From CAWDVB01 sp963824105 (lineage in GTDB: Bacteria > Actinomycetota > Actinomycetes > Propionibacteriales > Nocardioidaceae), in the NCBI GenBank assembly GCA_963824105.1, contig CAWGNN010000011.1, positions 493,972 through 557,971 on the forward strand: DNA of 64,000 nt, given 5' to 3'. Shown here piece by piece: positions 16,888 through 26,929 of this stretch. The notes beneath the pieces are model-generated. The model saw only the letters and a list, made by a program, of their open reading frames with translations, did no database searches and was not told where the DNA came from. The translations under genes and the position numbers were made by a program. The stretch's first letter is position 1. Each line of letters begins with the position of its first letter.

Positions 16888-19014
16888 GTCGAGCACGGGA
16901 CGAAGCGCCCCGACCCCTACGCCTGGATGCGAGACACCGCGTCCGAGGAACTTGTCGAGCACCTTCGCGCGGAACGCGCGTGGTACGAGGCCACGACCCA
17001 TCATCTCAACTCCTTCGCAGACCGCCTCCGGCGGGACATGGAGGCGCGGATACCGGCCGAGCAGGTGTCGGTCCGGTGGGGAACCACGGGCAATTGGTAC
17101 TACATGCGGCACGATTCCGGAAGTAACTATCCATGTTTCTTACGCAAAAGTCGGTTGCGAAACGCCGATTTAACAACCAAATCCGTTTCAAAATCCTTGG
17201 TCGGCGACGAAATTGACACCCCAGACCAGGGGGTCGTGATCGACTGTCAGGCGCTCGCGGGGGCGGCCGACTACTTCGAGCTCGGCCTGGTCCGGATCTC
17301 CCCCGATGAGCGGCTCGCCGCCTACTCGGTCGATCTCGTCGGAGACGAGGTGTACACACTCCGGTTCCGTGACATCGCGTCCGGCACCGACCTCGCAGAC
17401 GAGGTCCCGCGAACCTACTACGGCGGGGCCTGGTCGGCGGACTCGGCAACCTTCTTCTACACCGTCCACGACGCCGCCTACCGCCCCTTCCAGGTCTGGC
17501 GGCACACGATCGGGACGCCGGTCGCCAGCGACGTGCTCGTGCTCGAGGAACGCGACGAGCGGTTCGAGTTCCAGTTGCGCGGCACCCGGAGCGGCGACCT
17601 CGTCGTCATCTGGGCACGCAGTCGCGACACCAACGAAGTGTGGGTGGTCGACACCCACGAGCCCACGTTCTCGGCCCGCTCGGTCGGCGGTCGGCGACCG
17701 GGCATCGAGTACCACGCCGAGCACCTTGCCGCAGGGAACCGGCTCCTGATCGTCACCAACGAGGGGGCGCCGGAGTTCCGGATCATGTCTGCCCCCGTGC
17801 CCGCGGACGCCGACCAGGACCACACGTCGTGGACCGAGGTCCGGCCTTCCGATCCGGCCGAACGCGTCGAGCGGGTGGAGGCCTTCGACGGACACATCGT
17901 GGTGCGCTCCCGGCGGGATGGACACCGCCATCTGCGGATCCTCCCGGTCGACGACCTCACCGGTCCCGGGATCGAGCTGAGCCCGAGCTTCCCCACGGGG
18001 ACGCTCGACCTGGGACCGAACGAGATCTATCGGGCCGACGAGATGCTGGTCTGCGACCAGTCCTACGTCGACCCGCCGGTCTGGTCGCTGATCGATCTCC
18101 GCACCGGCGAACGCTCCGAGGTTCACCGCGACGAGGCCCCCGGTCACTCGTCAGACCGGTTCGTGCAGGAGACCCGCTTCGCACCGGCTCCGGACGGAAC
18201 CTCCATCCCGATGACGGTCATCCGGCGCGCCGACGTGCCGCTCGACGGCTCGGCGCCGGCCCTGGTCTACGCCTACGGCGCCTACGAGTACGTCTTCGAG
18301 CCCGACTGGGATCCTGCGCTGCCGACGCTGCTGGACCTCGGCGTCGTCTTCGTGCACGCGCATGTGCGCGGTGGTGGTGAGGGTGGTAGACGCTGGTGGC
18401 TCGACGGCCGGATGGAGCACAAGCAGAACACCTTCACCGACCTGATCGCGTGCGCGGACGCGCTCGACGGGCTGGTCGACGGAACCCGGATCGCCACTCG
18501 GGGTCTGAGCGCCGGGGGCCTGCTGCAGGGCGCGGCATTCTCCCAGCGCCCGGACCGGTGGGCCGCGGTCGTGGCCGAGGTGCCCGCGGTCGACATCTTG
18601 AACTCGATGTTGGACGCCACGATCCCACTCACGGTCAACGAGTGGGACGAGTGGGGCGACCCGAGTCGGGAAGCCGACTTCCGCTGGATGCTCGCCTACT
18701 CGCCCTACGACAACATCCCGCCGGCCGGGAGCCGCCCACCGCTGTTGGTCACCGGGGCCCTCCACGACCCCCGAGTCATGGTCTGGGAGCCGACGAAGTG
18801 GGTGGCGGCGCTGCGCGAGTCCGACCCGGAGTGGTCGCCCCGGTGCGTCTTCCGCGTGGAGACGGGCGCCGGCTCGCACGCCGGCCCGTCGGGTCGCCTC
18901 GCCCACCTTGCCTACGAGGCGGAGATCTACGCCTGGGTACTCGATGCGTTCGGCATGGCCGAGTCGGAGGAGGACAGCCGGGACGATCCTGGGGCCCTCG
19001 CGAGTGCGACGTAG
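16846..19014 (+). CDS. S9 family peptidase (oligopeptidase B-like)
   Basis: A 722-residue cytoplasmic prolyl-oligopeptidase-family serine peptidase. The N-terminus (PPIASRRPF, then KRPDPYAWMRD) is the start of the propeller-domain family signature. The catalytic triad is Ser555 in RGLSAGGLL, Asp641 in GALHDPRV and His678 in GAGSHAGPSG. It cleaves short peptides, probably after basic residues as in oligopeptidase B. Residues about 86-128 are coded by an AT-rich patch (46% GC over 17101-17220) with two TTA leucine codons at 17140 and 17170, quite unlike the flanks. Its 3' end overlaps the convergent Nudix gene by 88 bp. It is divergent from the opp importer, suggesting a peptide uptake and breakdown unit. 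Confidence 0.92.
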   Translation: MQIPPIASRRPFTHVEHGTKRPDPYAWMRDTASEELVEHLRAERAWYEATTHHLNSFADRLRRDMEARIPAEQVSVRWGTTGNWYYMRHDSGSNYPCFLRKSRLRNADLTTKSVSKSLVGDEIDTPDQGVVIDCQALAGAADYFELGLVRISPDERLAAYSVDLVGDEVYTLRFRDIASGTDLADEVPRTYYGGAWSADSATFFYTVHDAAYRPFQVWRHTIGTPVASDVLVLEERDERFEFQLRGTRSGDLVVIWARSRDTNEVWVVDTHEPTFSARSVGGRRPGIEYHAEHLAAGNRLLIVTNEGAPEFRIMSAPVPADADQDHTSWTEVRPSDPAERVERVEAFDGHIVVRSRRDGHRHLRILPVDDLTGPGIELSPSFPTGTLDLGPNEIYRADEMLVCDQSYVDPPVWSLIDLRTGERSEVHRDEAPGHSSDRFVQETRFAPAPDGTSIPMTVIRRADVPLDGSAPALVYAYGAYEYVFEPDWDPALPTLLDLGVVFVHAHVRGGGEGGRRWWLDGRMEHKQNTFTDLIACADALDGLVDGTRIATRGLSAGGLLQGAAFSQRPDRWAAVVAEVPAVDILNSMLDATIPLTVNEWDEWGDPSREADFRWMLAYSPYDNIPPAGSRPPLLVTGALHDPRVMVWEPTKWVAALRESDPEWSPRCVFRVETGAGSHAGPSGRLAHLAYEAEIYAWVLDAFGMAESEEDSRDDPGALASAT

Positions 19015-19421
19015 GCAGGGTCCGCCAAGAACTCGGTGACGAAGTACGCGCAGGACTGGCTCTTGGGCAAGCTCTCGACTTCGGCGGGGTCGACGAAAAC
19101 GATCTGCCGTCCCTCTCCTACGACGATGTCGGCATCCGTGGCCGCGCTGTGCCCGACGTACACATGGAAGTGGAAGTCCTCGGCGGGATCTCGGTAGGAG
19201 AACACCTCGTCGCGCCACACCGAGAGCGATCCCGGCACAAGGTCCAGTCCGGTCTCCTCGGCGACCTCGCGGTAGACGGCCTCGTCGAAGGACTCCCCGT
19301 CCTTGACGTGGCCACCCACCATCCCCCAGACGTCGGGCGAACGCGGAGCCTCGGAGTCTCGCTCCTGCAGGAGGACGAAGCCGCGCGCGTCCACCAGGAG
19401 GCACACGGCGATCCGGATCAC
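18927..19421 (-). CDS. Nudix hydrolase
   Basis: A 164-residue Nudix protein, hydrolysing a nucleoside-diphosphate-linked substrate that cannot be named from sequence. The Nudix box is complete: GGHVKDGESFDEAVYREVAE followed by ETGLD, fitting G-x5-E-x7-R-E-U-x-E-E-x-G-U. The preceding strand IAVCLLVDARGFVLLQERDS is typical. GTG 19421 has TACGGT six bases upstream, again leaderless in appearance. Its last 88 bp overlap the 3' end of the S9 peptidase in the opposite strand. It lies 26 bp downstream of the LexA-box gene (stop 19448), so it could also receive SOS-induced read-through. Confidence 0.9.
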   Translation of the reverse strand: MIRIAVCLLVDARGFVLLQERDSEAPRSPDVWGMVGGHVKDGESFDEAVYREVAEETGLDLVPGSLSVWRDEVFSYRDPAEDFHFHVYVGHSAATDADIVVGEGRQIVFVDPAEVESLPKSQSCAYFVTEFLADPAYVALARAPGSSRLSSSDSAMPNASSTQA

Positions 19422-19447
19422 CGGACCACCGTAGCCTCACGGCCTCG

Positions 19448-19819
19448 TCAGAGCCGGGCGACGAAGCGACGGCCCCGCAGCGCCTCCTCGACCAGCACCG
19501 CCGCTCGCAACTCGGATCCCAGGCGAGCCTCCTCCTTGTGCCAGGTGTCAAGCACCGCCTCCACGGTCTGAACCTCCAAGTGCGAGCGAAACGACGTCCT
19601 GGCCTCGCGCAACCCTCGCGTGACCGCGTCCAGCGACGCCTCCAGGTGCAGCACACTGAACCGGGCCAGCACGACGTCGTGACGGCGCAGCACCGGATAG
19701 GAGCGAAACTCCGGTGGGCAGCGGTCCAGCAACCACGCCGCAGCGGACTGCTCCCATCCCGGTGCGTCGATGGGACGCACACCACGCGGCCATCCAGGTG
19801 GCGTCCAGGTCGGGCTCAT
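19448..19819 (-). CDS. Uncharacterised 123-residue protein with an upstream LexA box
   Basis: I do not recognise a named family. The protein is mostly alpha-helical by composition. After a Pro-rich start (TWTPPGWPRGVRPIDAPGW) come AWLLDRCPPEFRSYPVLRRH, an acidic/His-containing middle and a conserved-looking tail, VEEALRGRRFVARL. There is no signal peptide, membrane segment or Cys pair beyond one Cys. ATG 19819 is leaderless in appearance: TAGGCT (19826-19831) sits six bases upstream and its first bases are the end of a 26-bp palindrome that contains a LexA box. The gene is therefore predicted to be repressed by LexA and induced by DNA damage. The Nudix gene follows at 26 bp. Confidence 0.8.
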   Translation of the reverse strand: MSPTWTPPGWPRGVRPIDAPGWEQSAAAWLLDRCPPEFRSYPVLRRHDVVLARFSVLHLEASLDAVTRGLREARTSFRSHLEVQTVEAVLDTWHKEEARLGSELRAAVLVEEALRGRRFVARL

Positions 19820-19827
19820 GGCAACAG

Positions 19828-19853
19828 CCTAGTCGAACATCTGTTCGACTAGG
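19828..19853. promoter_or_regulatory. LexA (SOS) box within a 26-bp palindrome
   Basis: The core TCGAACATCTGTTCGA (19833-19848) matches the actinobacterial LexA consensus TCGAAC-N4-GTTCGA exactly. The dyad extends to 12-bp perfect arms (CCTAGTCGAACA and its complement) around a 2-bp centre. Its left end overlaps the -10 hexamer of the 123-residue gene on the minus strand, so bound LexA would block RNA polymerase directly. Confidence 0.88.
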
Positions 19854-19881
19854 AACGGGTTCGGTCCCCGGGATCGGCGCG

Positions 19882-20106
19882 GTGCTGGCTCTACGAGAGG
19901 ACGCTGATGCGGCCCGTGGACTGGGCGTCTTCGCTATCGCCAACTTCACCGTGCCGGACCGGCCCGCACTGGAGGCATGGGCGGCCCATCTGGACGACGT
20001 CGGCGCTCAGCACGGCCCGATCATCGACACTCCACGCCTGTCGCTGCTGGTGATGCAGAACCCTGACGGCCAGGAGATTCACCTCTACACGCCGCTCCGG
20101 GACTGA
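19882..20106 (+). pseudogene. Truncated VOC (glyoxalase-fold) protein remnant
   Basis: The C-terminal half of a vicinal-oxygen-chelate protein is readable: GLGVFAIANFTVPDRPALEA, then HGPIIDTPRLSLLVMQNPDG and EIHLYTPLRD, which carries the terminal Glu-containing strand (DGQEIHLY) of the fold. The first beta-alpha module and any proper start are missing. Upstream sequence in frame runs into the LexA box and the leader of the neighbouring gene. GTG 19882 could initiate a 74-residue peptide but has no ribosome site. It is probably a decayed gene whose 5' part was lost when the SOS-gene cassette came to lie next to it. Confidence 0.62.
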
Positions 20107-20111
20107 CCACA

Positions 20112-20132
20112 GCCCGCCCCGGAGCCGCGGGC
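20112..20132. terminator. Possible bidirectional hairpin between VOC remnant and acnA
   Basis: Arms GCCCGC and GCGGGC are separated by 9 nt, in the 27-bp convergent gap between the VOC remnant stop and the acnA stop. No U-tract follows on either strand, so this is only a weak candidate. Confidence 0.3.
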
Positions 20133-20133
20133 G

Positions 20134-22803
<2,670 letters not shown>

Positions 22804-22884
22804 TGCACTCTCCTCGCTATCGGGTCCATCTTGCCGAGAGACCCCCACAACCCGCGACCTCGTTCCGTGCGCGGACGAACATTT

Positions 22885-22902
22885 TATCTCGACATCAAGA
22901 TA
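22885..22902. promoter_or_regulatory. Operator-like palindrome upstream of acnA
   Basis: On the minus strand TATCTTGATGTCGAGATA is an inverted repeat of TATCTYGA half-sites around 2 bp, with one mismatch. It is centred about 90 bp upstream of the acnA start. A further TCTTGATCTCATG half-site-like stretch adjoins it (22903-22918). The regulator is not identified. Confidence 0.55.
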
Positions 22903-22950
22903 CATGAGATCAAGAGAAGATCCTAGGTTCTCGCCCGTGACCGCCGGGGG

Positions 22951-24156
22951 TCAATGCGGGTCATCGCGGGTCAGGACGGCGACGCACTCCACATGGTGGG
23001 TCATCGGGAACAGGTCGAACGAGCGCAGCGACTCGAGGGCGAAACCGTGCGCGGCGAACAGGCCGAGGTCACGCCCCAGACTGGCCGGATCGCAGGCGAC
23101 ATAGACCACGCGGCGAGGCCCGGCCGCCGAGATCGCATCCACCACAGGTCGCTTGGCCCCGGCACGCGGCGGGTCCAGGACCACCCGGTCCAGGCGCCCG
23201 TCACGCAAGGGACCCCCGAGCACCCGCTCCACGCGGCCCCGATGGATCCGGACGGCGGGCAGCCCGGCCAGATTGCGTCGGGCGTCCTCGACCGCGGTGG
23301 GATCGCTCTCCACCACCTCGACCCGACCCCGCTCCCCCACTGCCCGAGCCAGGGGGAGCGCGAACAGGCCGACACCGGCATACAGATCGGCGACGCGTTC
23401 ACCGGGTCGCGCCTCCAGGGCTGTGACCACCGCATCGCGCAGGACTCCGGCGGCCCCCGGATGCACCTGCCAGAAACCCGAGCCGGTCACCGTGTAGATA
23501 TCGTCGCCGACGCGCTCGCGCAGAACGGTCGGATCGGAGCGTGGCGGCGTCTCGACGACCAGCTGCTGCCCGGTCGAGGTGACGATGGCTTCGACCGCTG
23601 ACGCCTCCGGCGCCGCGGCGACGTACGGAAGTCCAGGATGGGCAAGCAGGCAGTCCACCGTGACGACATCGTGGGAGCGGTGCCGACGCAGCCCCAGCCG
23701 ACCGTCGGGACCGACGGCGTACTGGATCCTGGTCCTCCAGCGCAGGCCGTCCTCGTCACCGGGGACAGCCTCGACCTTCACCTCCACGTCGAGCCCGGCG
23801 AGCCGGGAGAGCTGCTCGGAGACGACTGTCGCCTTCAGCCGCCGCTGCGCAGCCAGGCTCACGTGCTGGAAGTCGCACCCCCCGCAGCCTCCGGGGCCGG
23901 AGGCAGGACACGGAGCGACCACGCGGTCCGGAGAGGCACTCAGCACCTCGACAGCGTCGCCCCGCAGGAACCGGTCACCCGGCGCGCCCTCGGTGATCTC
24001 GGCCACGACCGTCTCCCCAGGAATCGCATGCCGGACGAACACCACCACCCCGGCCAGCTCCCCCTCCGTGGCACGCGCCACGCAGTGACCGCCGTGAGCG
24101 ACGGAGCCGATCTCGAGGACGAGCCGACGACCGACGAACGACTCCCCCGGCGTCAG
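22951..24156 (-). CDS. TRAM-domain class I SAM-dependent RNA (uracil-5-)methyltransferase
   Basis: A 401-residue TrmA/RlmCD-family enzyme. An N-terminal TRAM domain (LEIGSVAHGGHCVARATEGE, FVRHAIPGETVVAEITE) precedes a Cys cluster (CPASGPGGCGGC, then DFQH), a likely [4Fe-4S] site. The methyltransferase part has VADLYAGVGLFALPLA (SAM loop), VVLDPPRAGAKRPV and the nucleophile region VVYVACDPASLGRDL. It probably methylates a uridine in 23S rRNA; the position is not deducible. No ATG, GTG or TTG fits the start. CTG 24156 overlaps the stop of the upstream transporter (CTGA) and has GGGAG 5 nt before it, so a coupled CTG start is proposed. Confidence 0.85.
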   Translation of the reverse strand: MTPGESFVGRRLVLEIGSVAHGGHCVARATEGELAGVVVFVRHAIPGETVVAEITEGAPGDRFLRGDAVEVLSASPDRVVAPCPASGPGGCGGCDFQHVSLAAQRRLKATVVSEQLSRLAGLDVEVKVEAVPGDEDGLRWRTRIQYAVGPDGRLGLRRHRSHDVVTVDCLLAHPGLPYVAAAPEASAVEAIVTSTGQQLVVETPPRSDPTVLRERVGDDIYTVTGSGFWQVHPGAAGVLRDAVVTALEARPGERVADLYAGVGLFALPLARAVGERGRVEVVESDPTAVEDARRNLAGLPAVRIHRGRVERVLGGPLRDGRLDRVVLDPPRAGAKRPVVDAISAAGPRRVVYVACDPASLGRDLGLFAAHGFALESLRSFDLFPMTHHVECVAVLTRDDPH

Positions 24157-26195
24157 TCGAGCTCCCAGGAGAACCCCTCGCCGGGCTGGCTCGGGCCGCG
24201 CCGGATATCGCCGGCGTGCGACGACTCCTCGAAGCGCCTGGCCCGCTGGAGCGCGATCTCCGAAGAGTGCAGCTGGTACGGCACCGCGATGACCATGACA
24301 CCCGGAATGAGGAGCAGTCGAGACTTGAGTCGCAGGGCAGTCTGATTGTGCAGCAACTGCTCCCACCAGCGACCCACGACCGACTGGGGGATGTATGCCG
24401 CGACGATCGTCCTGGGGTTGTCCTTGCGGATCTGCCGGACGTAGTCGGTGATCGGCCGGATCACCTCGCGATACGCCGAGTGCTTCACCTTGAGCACGAC
24501 GTCGATGCCCGCCGCCTCCCATTCGCGGCGCACCTGGGACGTCTTCGCCGGATCGTCGGAGATCATCAGCGCTTCCAACGTGTTGGGCCGCGCCGCCTTG
24601 GCGTACATCAGGGCCCGGATCGTCGGCTTGTCCAGCCTCGACACCAGCACGAGCGCATGGACGCGACTGGGGAGCGCCTGATCCTCCTCAGCGATCTCCA
24701 GCTCGCGCTCGACCGACGCGTAATGCTTGCGGATCCCTCGCATCATCACGAAGAAGATGACCATCGCCAGGATCGCGATCCAGGCGCCGGCGAGGAACTT
24801 GGTGACCAGCACGATCACGAAGACGACCGACGTCATGCTCAGGCCGAAGGCGTTGATGAGCCGCGAGCGGATCATCCGGCGGCGGATGCCGCGATCGGTC
24901 TCGGTCCTCAGCAGCCGGGTCCAGTGCCTGATCATGCCCAGCTGGCTCAGGTTGAAGGACACGAAGACCCCGACGATGTAGAGCTGGATCAGCCGGGTCA
25001 CCTCGGCGTTGAAAGCCAGGATCAGCGCGATCGCCATGACGGACAGGATCAGGATGCCGTTCGAGTAGGCCAGCCGGTCCCCCCGGGAGCTGAGCTGCCG
25101 CGGCAGGAAGCCGTCCCGAGCGAGGATCGAGCCCAGCACCGGGAACCCGTTGAAGGCGGTGTTCGCAGCCAGCACCAGGATCACCCCGGTGGCCGCGACG
25201 ACGAAGTAGAAACCGACTGGGAAGGCATCGAAGACGCCACGCGCAATCTGGGCGATCACGGTGTGCTCGTCATAGCCGGCCGGGACCGGGGTCCCGTCGG
25301 GCTGGATGAGCCGGCTCAGGTGGTGGGGGTCGACGTAGCGGATGTTCATCGCGTTGGCCAGGACGATGACGCTGAGCATCATGGTGATCGCCACCGCGCC
25401 CAGCATCGCCAACGTCGTCGCTGCGTTCCTGCTCTTGGGCTTGCGGAACGCCGGAACGCCGTTGGAGATCGCCTCGACACCGGTCAGGGCCGCCGAGCCC
25501 GACGAGAACGCCCGCGCCACGAGGATCACCAGGGCCAGCCCGGTGAGACCGCCCTGGAACTTGGCGCCGACATCGATGTGGAGCGACGCAGACTCCGCCG
25601 GGGGAAGGTTCCCCAGGAAGAAGCGGGTGATCCCGACCACGCACATCCCGATGATCGCCAGCATGAAGAGGTAGGTGGGGATGGCGAAATAGGTCCCGGA
25701 CTCTTTCACCCCGCGCAGGTTCAGCGCGGTGAGCAGGGCGACGAGGATGACAGCGAGCTCCGCCTCGTGGCCGGAGAGGAAGCCGATCGCTGACGCGGCG
25801 TACTGCGCACCCGAGGAGATCGACACGGCGACGGTCAGCACGTAGTCCACGAGCAGCGCGCTCGCCACGGTCACGCCCGCCGTCGGGCCGAGGTTCGTCG
25901 TGGCGACCTCGTAGTCACCGCCACCGCTGGGGTAGGCGTGGACAGTCTGCCGGTAGGACATCACCACCGCGATCATCACCAGGGCGACCGCGATGCCGAT
26001 CTTCCAGGACCACACGTAGGCAGCGGCTCCCGCCGTGGAGAGCATGATGAAGATCTCATCGGGCGCATACGCCACCGACGACAAGGCGTCGCTCGCGAAG
26101 ACGGGGAGCGCGATGCGTTTGGGGAGGAGCGTCTCCCCCAGCTGGTCGCTCTTCAGCTTGCGACCCAGCAGGATCCGCTTGGCGACATCGGTCAC
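24153..26195 (-). CDS. APC-superfamily permease, KimA-like potassium transporter candidate
   Basis: A 680-residue membrane protein with about 12 helices and a C-terminal cytoplasmic domain. The start RILLGRKLKSDQ, ALPVFASDALSSVAYAPDE and MSYRQTVHAYPSGGGDYEVA follow the pattern of KimA (YdaO), the c-di-AMP-controlled proton/potassium importer, rather than amino-acid permeases. The C-terminal domain (LVLVSRLDKPTIRALMYAKA, IVAAYIPQSVVGRWWEQLLH) is the USP-like tail of such proteins. Two TrkA-type proteins are encoded divergently 71 bp away, supporting potassium transport. GTG 26195 is taken as start (VTDVAKRILLG); GTG 26201 is an alternative. The stop overlaps the RNA methyltransferase start. 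Substrate is inferred, not shown. Confidence 0.82.
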   Translation of the reverse strand: MTDVAKRILLGRKLKSDQLGETLLPKRIALPVFASDALSSVAYAPDEIFIMLSTAGAAAYVWSWKIGIAVALVMIAVVMSYRQTVHAYPSGGGDYEVATTNLGPTAGVTVASALLVDYVLTVAVSISSGAQYAASAIGFLSGHEAELAVILVALLTALNLRGVKESGTYFAIPTYLFMLAIIGMCVVGITRFFLGNLPPAESASLHIDVGAKFQGGLTGLALVILVARAFSSGSAALTGVEAISNGVPAFRKPKSRNAATTLAMLGAVAITMMLSVIVLANAMNIRYVDPHHLSRLIQPDGTPVPAGYDEHTVIAQIARGVFDAFPVGFYFVVAATGVILVLAANTAFNGFPVLGSILARDGFLPRQLSSRGDRLAYSNGILILSVMAIALILAFNAEVTRLIQLYIVGVFVSFNLSQLGMIRHWTRLLRTETDRGIRRRMIRSRLINAFGLSMTSVVFVIVLVTKFLAGAWIAILAMVIFFVMMRGIRKHYASVERELEIAEEDQALPSRVHALVLVSRLDKPTIRALMYAKAARPNTLEALMISDDPAKTSQVRREWEAAGIDVVLKVKHSAYREVIRPITDYVRQIRKDNPRTIVAAYIPQSVVGRWWEQLLHNQTALRLKSRLLLIPGVMVIAVPYQLHSSEIALQRARRFEESSHAGDIRRGPSQPGEGFSWELD

Positions 26196-26266
26196 TCCCA
26201 CGCCCGAAAGGCTAGACCACCCGGTGGGGTGCATGGAGCAGGCTGTGGTCCGGTAGCGTCTGAGCC

Positions 26267-26929
26267 GTGCATGTGGTGATCATGGGCTGTGGCCGTGTCG
26301 GGTCGCTGCTCGCGCGCAGCCTGGAGGAACGCGGCCATACCGTGGCCGTCATCGACAGCAACCCCGATGCGTTCCGCCGACTGGGCGCGTCCTTCTCCGG
26401 CATTCGCGTCACCGGGATGGGCTTCGACGAGGAGGTCCTCGACCAAGCCGGGACCCACCGGGCCGACGCCTTCCTGGCCGTGTCCAGCGGCGACAACTCC
26501 AACATCATCGCCGCACGGGTAGCACGAGAGACCTTCGACATCGAGAACGTCGTGGCGCGCATCTACGACCCGGGTCGCGCCGAGGTGTACGAGCGGCTGG
26601 GCATTCCTACGGTCGCCACGGTCAAGTGGACCGCGGACCAGGTGCTCCGCAGGATCCTGCCCGACGACAGTGAGCCGGACTTCCGCGACCCTTCGGGCAC
26701 CATCCGCATGGATTCGGAGGCAGTCGGAGCGGCCTGGGTCGGGGAACGCACTCGCCGGCTCCAGGAGCTGACCACCGCGCGGATCGCGTGGATCGACAGG
26801 CTCGGCGAAGGCTTGCTCCCCAAGCCCGACACCGTCCTTCAGGACGGCGACATCCTCCATCTGGTCATGCGCGAGGAGAATGCCGAGTACGTCAAGCGGA
26901 TCTTGCAGCAGGGACCGGAGCCAGACTGA
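26267..26929 (+). CDS. TrkA-family potassium uptake regulatory protein (first of pair)
   Basis: A 220-residue RCK protein: a Rossmann TrkA_N domain (HVVIMGCGRVGSLLARSLEE, AVIDSNP, SSGDNSNIIAARVARE) followed by a TrkA_C domain (LPKPDTVLQDGDILHLVM). It would bind NAD(H) or nucleotides and gate a potassium channel or transporter. GTG 26267 has TAGCGT (26254-26259) seven bases upstream and no ribosome site, so a leaderless start is likely. Its stop overlaps the ATG of the second TrkA gene (TGATG). It is divergent from the KimA-like permease, its probable partner. Confidence 0.9.
   Translation: MHVVIMGCGRVGSLLARSLEERGHTVAVIDSNPDAFRRLGASFSGIRVTGMGFDEEVLDQAGTHRADAFLAVSSGDNSNIIAARVARETFDIENVVARIYDPGRAEVYERLGIPTVATVKWTADQVLRRILPDDSEPDFRDPSGTIRMDSEAVGAAWVGERTRRLQELTTARIAWIDRLGEGLLPKPDTVLQDGDILHLVMREENAEYVKRILQQGPEPD

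Noticed and set aside
26196..26266. Search for a c-di-AMP riboswitch before the KimA-like gene
   Set aside because: Only 71 bp separate the divergent genes, too short for that riboswitch, and no matching motif is seen.
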